From positions 62,001 to 126,000 of the forward strand of contig JAJRQK010000005.1 in assembly GCA_024280295.1 (NCBI GenBank): a stretch of 64,000 nucleotides of DNA. The letters are read 5' to 3'. Under the pieces are notes generated by a model. That model did no database searches. It was not told where the DNA came from and was given only the letters and a program-made list of their open reading frames with translations. This document shows, in pieces, positions 63,824 to 64,000 of the stretch. The position numbers and the translations under genes were made by a program. The DNA is from Bacteroidota bacterium. GTDB taxonomy: Bacteria; Bacteroidota; Bacteroidia; Flavobacteriales_D; Crocinitomicaceae. Position 1 is the stretch's first letter. The number at the start of each line of letters is the position of its first letter.

Positions 63824-64000
63824 TTAAAAATTTTAGGAAGCGGAACAAGTTCTAGTGCAATATTTCGATCCGAATCTTTTGTAGAAGTCATGTAAATAGT
63901 ATCTTCTGTAATCTTTATCAAACTGAAATCCCATGTACTTTCTTTGAAGTAGATAGCAAGTGATTTTTCATCCGAATGGAGAATGTAATCGCCAATATTT
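63820..64000 (-). CDS. C-terminal end of a minus-strand gene (runs off the window)
   Basis: A frame open from the window edge to TAA 63820-63822 encodes about 60 residues, ending LVPLPKIFN, with beta-strand-like SLAIYFKESTWDFSLIK. No stop, so the gene continues to the right. Its stop overlaps the stop of the plus-strand gene by two bases. Not assigned to a family. Confidence 0.65.
   Translation of the reverse strand, partial: NIGDYILHSDEKSLAIYFKESTWDFSLIKITEDTIYMTSTKDSDRNIALELVPLPKIFN

Noticed and set aside
1-64000. CRISPR array, rRNA, or prophage
   Set aside because: No regularly spaced direct repeats, rRNA signatures or phage structural genes were seen.

Overview
The window is AT-rich chromosomal DNA from a member of the Bacteroidota, most likely Flavobacteriales (Crocinitomicaceae/Cryomorphaceae-like; the family is inference). 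The evidence is: many secreted proteins ending in a type IX secretion (T9SS) sorting domain (YPNP motif followed by a short beta domain), FG-GAP/VCBS and ASPIC/UnbV repeat proteins, DUF2911, DUF2490, DUF2141, DUF2807, DUF5606 and DUF4268 families, and promoters of the Bacteroidota type (TAnnTTTG at -7).

Layout. 1-2614: end of an FG-GAP/ASPIC protein. 2677-9146: a sulfur (sulfide/persulfide/thiosulfate) locus with DUF983, two Crp/Fnr paralogues, a TauE/SafE exporter, a persulfide dioxygenase fused to two rhodanese domains, three more rhodaneses, a methyltransferase and DUF2892. 9312-17505: an eight-gene minus-strand operon headed by a TetR regulator, encoding a lipoprotein, cupin, TolC-RND efflux system, DUF2141 and an RnfD-like protein. 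17899-23833: sulfide:quinone oxidoreductase, sigma factor, CHRD protein, a split YeeE/YedE transporter and DUF2490. 23926-32423: mixed accessory genes, including a multicopper oxidase, Kelch protein and a frameshifted lipoprotein with a beta-propeller glycosidase-like body. 32688-42449: tRNA-Met, oligoendopeptidase, DUF5606 protein, two subtilases, fructose-6-phosphate aldolase, DUF2807 and SIMPL proteins. 42450-48600: a probable defence island (RhuM, DUF2130, RloC-like zinc-hook ATPase, restriction-modification remnant) bordered by non-coding repeat-like DNA. 48829-64000: methyltransferase, sensor kinase, large secreted propeller protein, DUF4190/DUF2752 membrane operon, YdjM-like hydrolase, FemAB-like transferase, P450, RhlE and small genes; a minus-strand gene runs off the right edge.

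The main finding is a putative Crp/Fnr regulon. A 16-bp dyad, TGTAAC-N4-GTTACW, lies before DUF983-crp, tauE, the dioxygenase-rhodanese operon, DUF2892-rhodanese, sqr and the multicopper oxidase, with a weaker copy before the CHRD gene. In most cases the first base of the TAnnTTTG element lies exactly 29.5 bp from the dyad centre, which puts the site at about -41.5, the class II activator position. One Crp/Fnr gene lies in the first controlled operon, so the system is probably autoregulated. Genes and sites together suggest a sulfide-to-persulfide-to-sulfite/thiosulfate pathway switched on by a cysteine-bearing Crp/Fnr protein. A second general pattern is that many genes have the -7 element 12-13 bp before ATG, implying leaderless mRNAs.
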